Shown piece by piece: positions 63,089-64,000 of a stretch of 64,000 nt of DNA. Position numbers and translations under genes: made by a program. Positions within the stretch are counted from its first letter, which is position 1. Every line of letters begins with the position of its first letter. Below the pieces are notes generated by a model, which ran no database searches, was not told the origin of the DNA, and worked only from the letters and a program-made list of their open reading frames with translations. The stretch comes from Caldilineae bacterium (GTDB lineage: Bacteria > Chloroflexota > Anaerolineae > JAAEKA01), in contig JACKBK010000005.1 in NCBI GenBank assembly GCA_020634555.1, forward strand, positions 1-64,000, read 5' to 3'.

Positions 63089-64000
63089 CTATTGCAGGAT
63101 GACCAACATGGTGATGACGCCGGTGTCGCCATCCAGGGGTTCCAGCGCCTTGCCGATGGTGCGCCCAAAGCATTGCTCGGCGCCCTGGCAGCGCATGGCG
63201 TGGCCGGGGATGCTGCTGGCCGCCAGCAGGTCGCCGGGCTGGATCTTACCCCCTTCCCCGCTGGCTTTGACGGGCACGATGCCTACCACGGCCATGGGGA
63301 TCTTGCCCGTAGTCTCGCCGCTGACCGGCATGCCGCCCACGAAGCCAGGCTGGGTGGAGTAAACGCCCACCACGGTGGCCTGATAGGCTTCGCTGGAGCG
63401 CACCAGCAGACCGTCCGATCCCACCGCCAGCACGTCCCCAGGCTCCAGGCCCGCCGCGGCCGGCAGCAGTTCGGCGATGTCCGCAGAGGCTGAATTGTAG
63501 CCGACATCGGAGAAGACCTCGCCCGAAGTGCTCACCCGGAACTGGGTGTCGGTACTCGGTTCGTTGACCGCGGTGATGAAGTCGCCGCCGCCGGTCCCGG
63601 CTGCGTCCGTGCCGCCGTTCTGCAGCCAGAGCACCTCGCCGCTGCCGCCGTTGAAGAAGTGCGCGTTGGAGTAGGTGCTGTCGTTGGTGAGGTAGGCCGC
63701 GATGCCGCCGCTGGACTCGGTGTTGTTGACCTTGAGGGTAGCCTTGGTCTTGCTGGCGCCTCTGCCCTCGACGTAGATGCCAATGCCATCGGCGCCGGCG
63801 TTGACGACCCGCAGTCCTTCGCCATCGTTGTACGCCTCCACCCTGGCTCCGTTGCCGGCGCGCACGCTGAAGGTGTCGGCAGCCAGCGAGGTGAAGTCGG
63901 CGTTGGCAGAGTCGGCCCAAACAAAGGCGCCGTCATGGTCGGCCTGGGCGCGCCGGCCGGCCGCGAAGCTGTAGTCGCCGCCGGCGGTATTTGAAGCTCC
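63089..64000 (-). CDS. Surface or fibre-like protein with head-type repeats (5' end outside window)
   Basis: The frame is open to the window edge, giving 303 visible residues of a longer protein. It begins with GDYSFAAGRRAQADHDGAFV, a repeat seen in trimeric adhesin heads and tail-fibre-like proteins, then NADFTSLAADTFSVRAGNGA and beta-rich repeats. The C-terminal ~130 residues (DIAELLPAAAGLEPGDVLAV, QPGDLLAASSIPGHAM) form a conserved ending common to such bacterial fibre proteins. The internal ATG near 63865 is not the start. Confidence 0.75.
   Translation of the reverse strand, partial: GASNTAGGDYSFAAGRRAQADHDGAFVWADSANADFTSLAADTFSVRAGNGARVEAYNDGEGLRVVNAGADGIGIYVEGRGASKTKATLKVNNTESSGGIAAYLTNDSTYSNAHFFNGGSGEVLWLQNGGTDAAGTGGGDFITAVNEPSTDTQFRVSTSGEVFSDVGYNSASADIAELLPAAAGLEPGDVLAVGSDGLLVRSSEAYQATVVGVYSTQPGFVGGMPVSGETTGKIPMAVVGIVPVKASGEGGKIQPGDLLAASSIPGHAMRCQGAEQCFGRTIGKALEPLDGDTGVITMLVILQ

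Overview
The window looks like chromosomal DNA from a GC-rich bacterium, most likely a member of the Chloroflexota. The assignment is an inference. It rests on the gene mix (Trx/VKOR fusion, DUF309, a BMP-family nucleoside transporter, a two-domain membrane lycopene cyclase), a small exported protein ending in an LPLVMKN motif like those seen in Chloroflexota surface proteins, and abundant intergenic micro-repeats. No rRNA, tRNA, CRISPR array, phage module or intact insertion sequence was seen.

Layout. 1-3430: a DUF309 protein (cut by the window edge), then a minus-strand set of uracil-DNA glycosylase, NarL-type response regulator and HisN-like phosphatase, and a helix-hairpin-helix protein with its own terminator. 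3578-11884: a plus-strand metabolic cluster with a promoter, branched-chain 2-oxoacid dehydrogenase E1alpha, E1beta and E2, a secreted dockerin-type protein placed between E2 and E3, E3, a VapBC-like pair, lipoyl synthase and thioredoxin, closed by a 31-bp perfect palindrome. 11882-18831 (minus): a fused sugar nucleotidyltransferase/phosphomannomutase, a ROK kinase, a sulfite-oxidase-like molybdoenzyme, two tandem EEP-family hydrolases and a RelE-like toxin-antitoxin pair. 19059-28557: a MacB-like exporter, an acetyltransferase, pterin dehydratase, a winged-helix/DUF364 pair, a Trx-VKOR fusion, a hydrolase lipoprotein, arginase and a cupin. 28705-34699: a complete BMP-type nucleoside/nucleobase importer operon (binding protein, ATPase, two permeases) ending in a yeast-type cytosine deaminase. 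A four-helix-bundle (S23) gene bracketed by inverted octamer arrays is inserted between the two permeases. 34716-52730: methylcrotonyl-CoA carboxylase beta, MscS, a PfkB/Fe-S-loop fusion, a SpoU methyltransferase, an HDAC-like hydrolase, a histidine phosphatase, a rifampicin-phosphotransferase-shaped enzyme, PlsY, lycopene cyclase, GDPD, a fasciclin protein and an M23 peptidase. 52731-62266: an accessory, decaying tract with a broken GT2 gene, an intact DegT aminotransferase, a duplicated leaderless small-gene cassette with stump toxin genes, a membrane-tethered winged-helix regulator with a frameshifted solute-binding protein, and AT-richer secreted or lipoprotein genes. 62383-64000: two surface proteins, the last running off the edge.

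How the genes work together. The oxoacid dehydrogenase, lipoyl synthase, E3 and (35 kb away) methylcrotonyl-CoA carboxylase fit branched-chain amino-acid catabolism. The importer plus cytosine deaminase fit pyrimidine salvage. The most unusual feature is a set of sequence-unrelated intergenic elements, each built from 7-8 bp tandem units in inverted orientation and often starting at a stop codon. One of them encloses the S23 gene.
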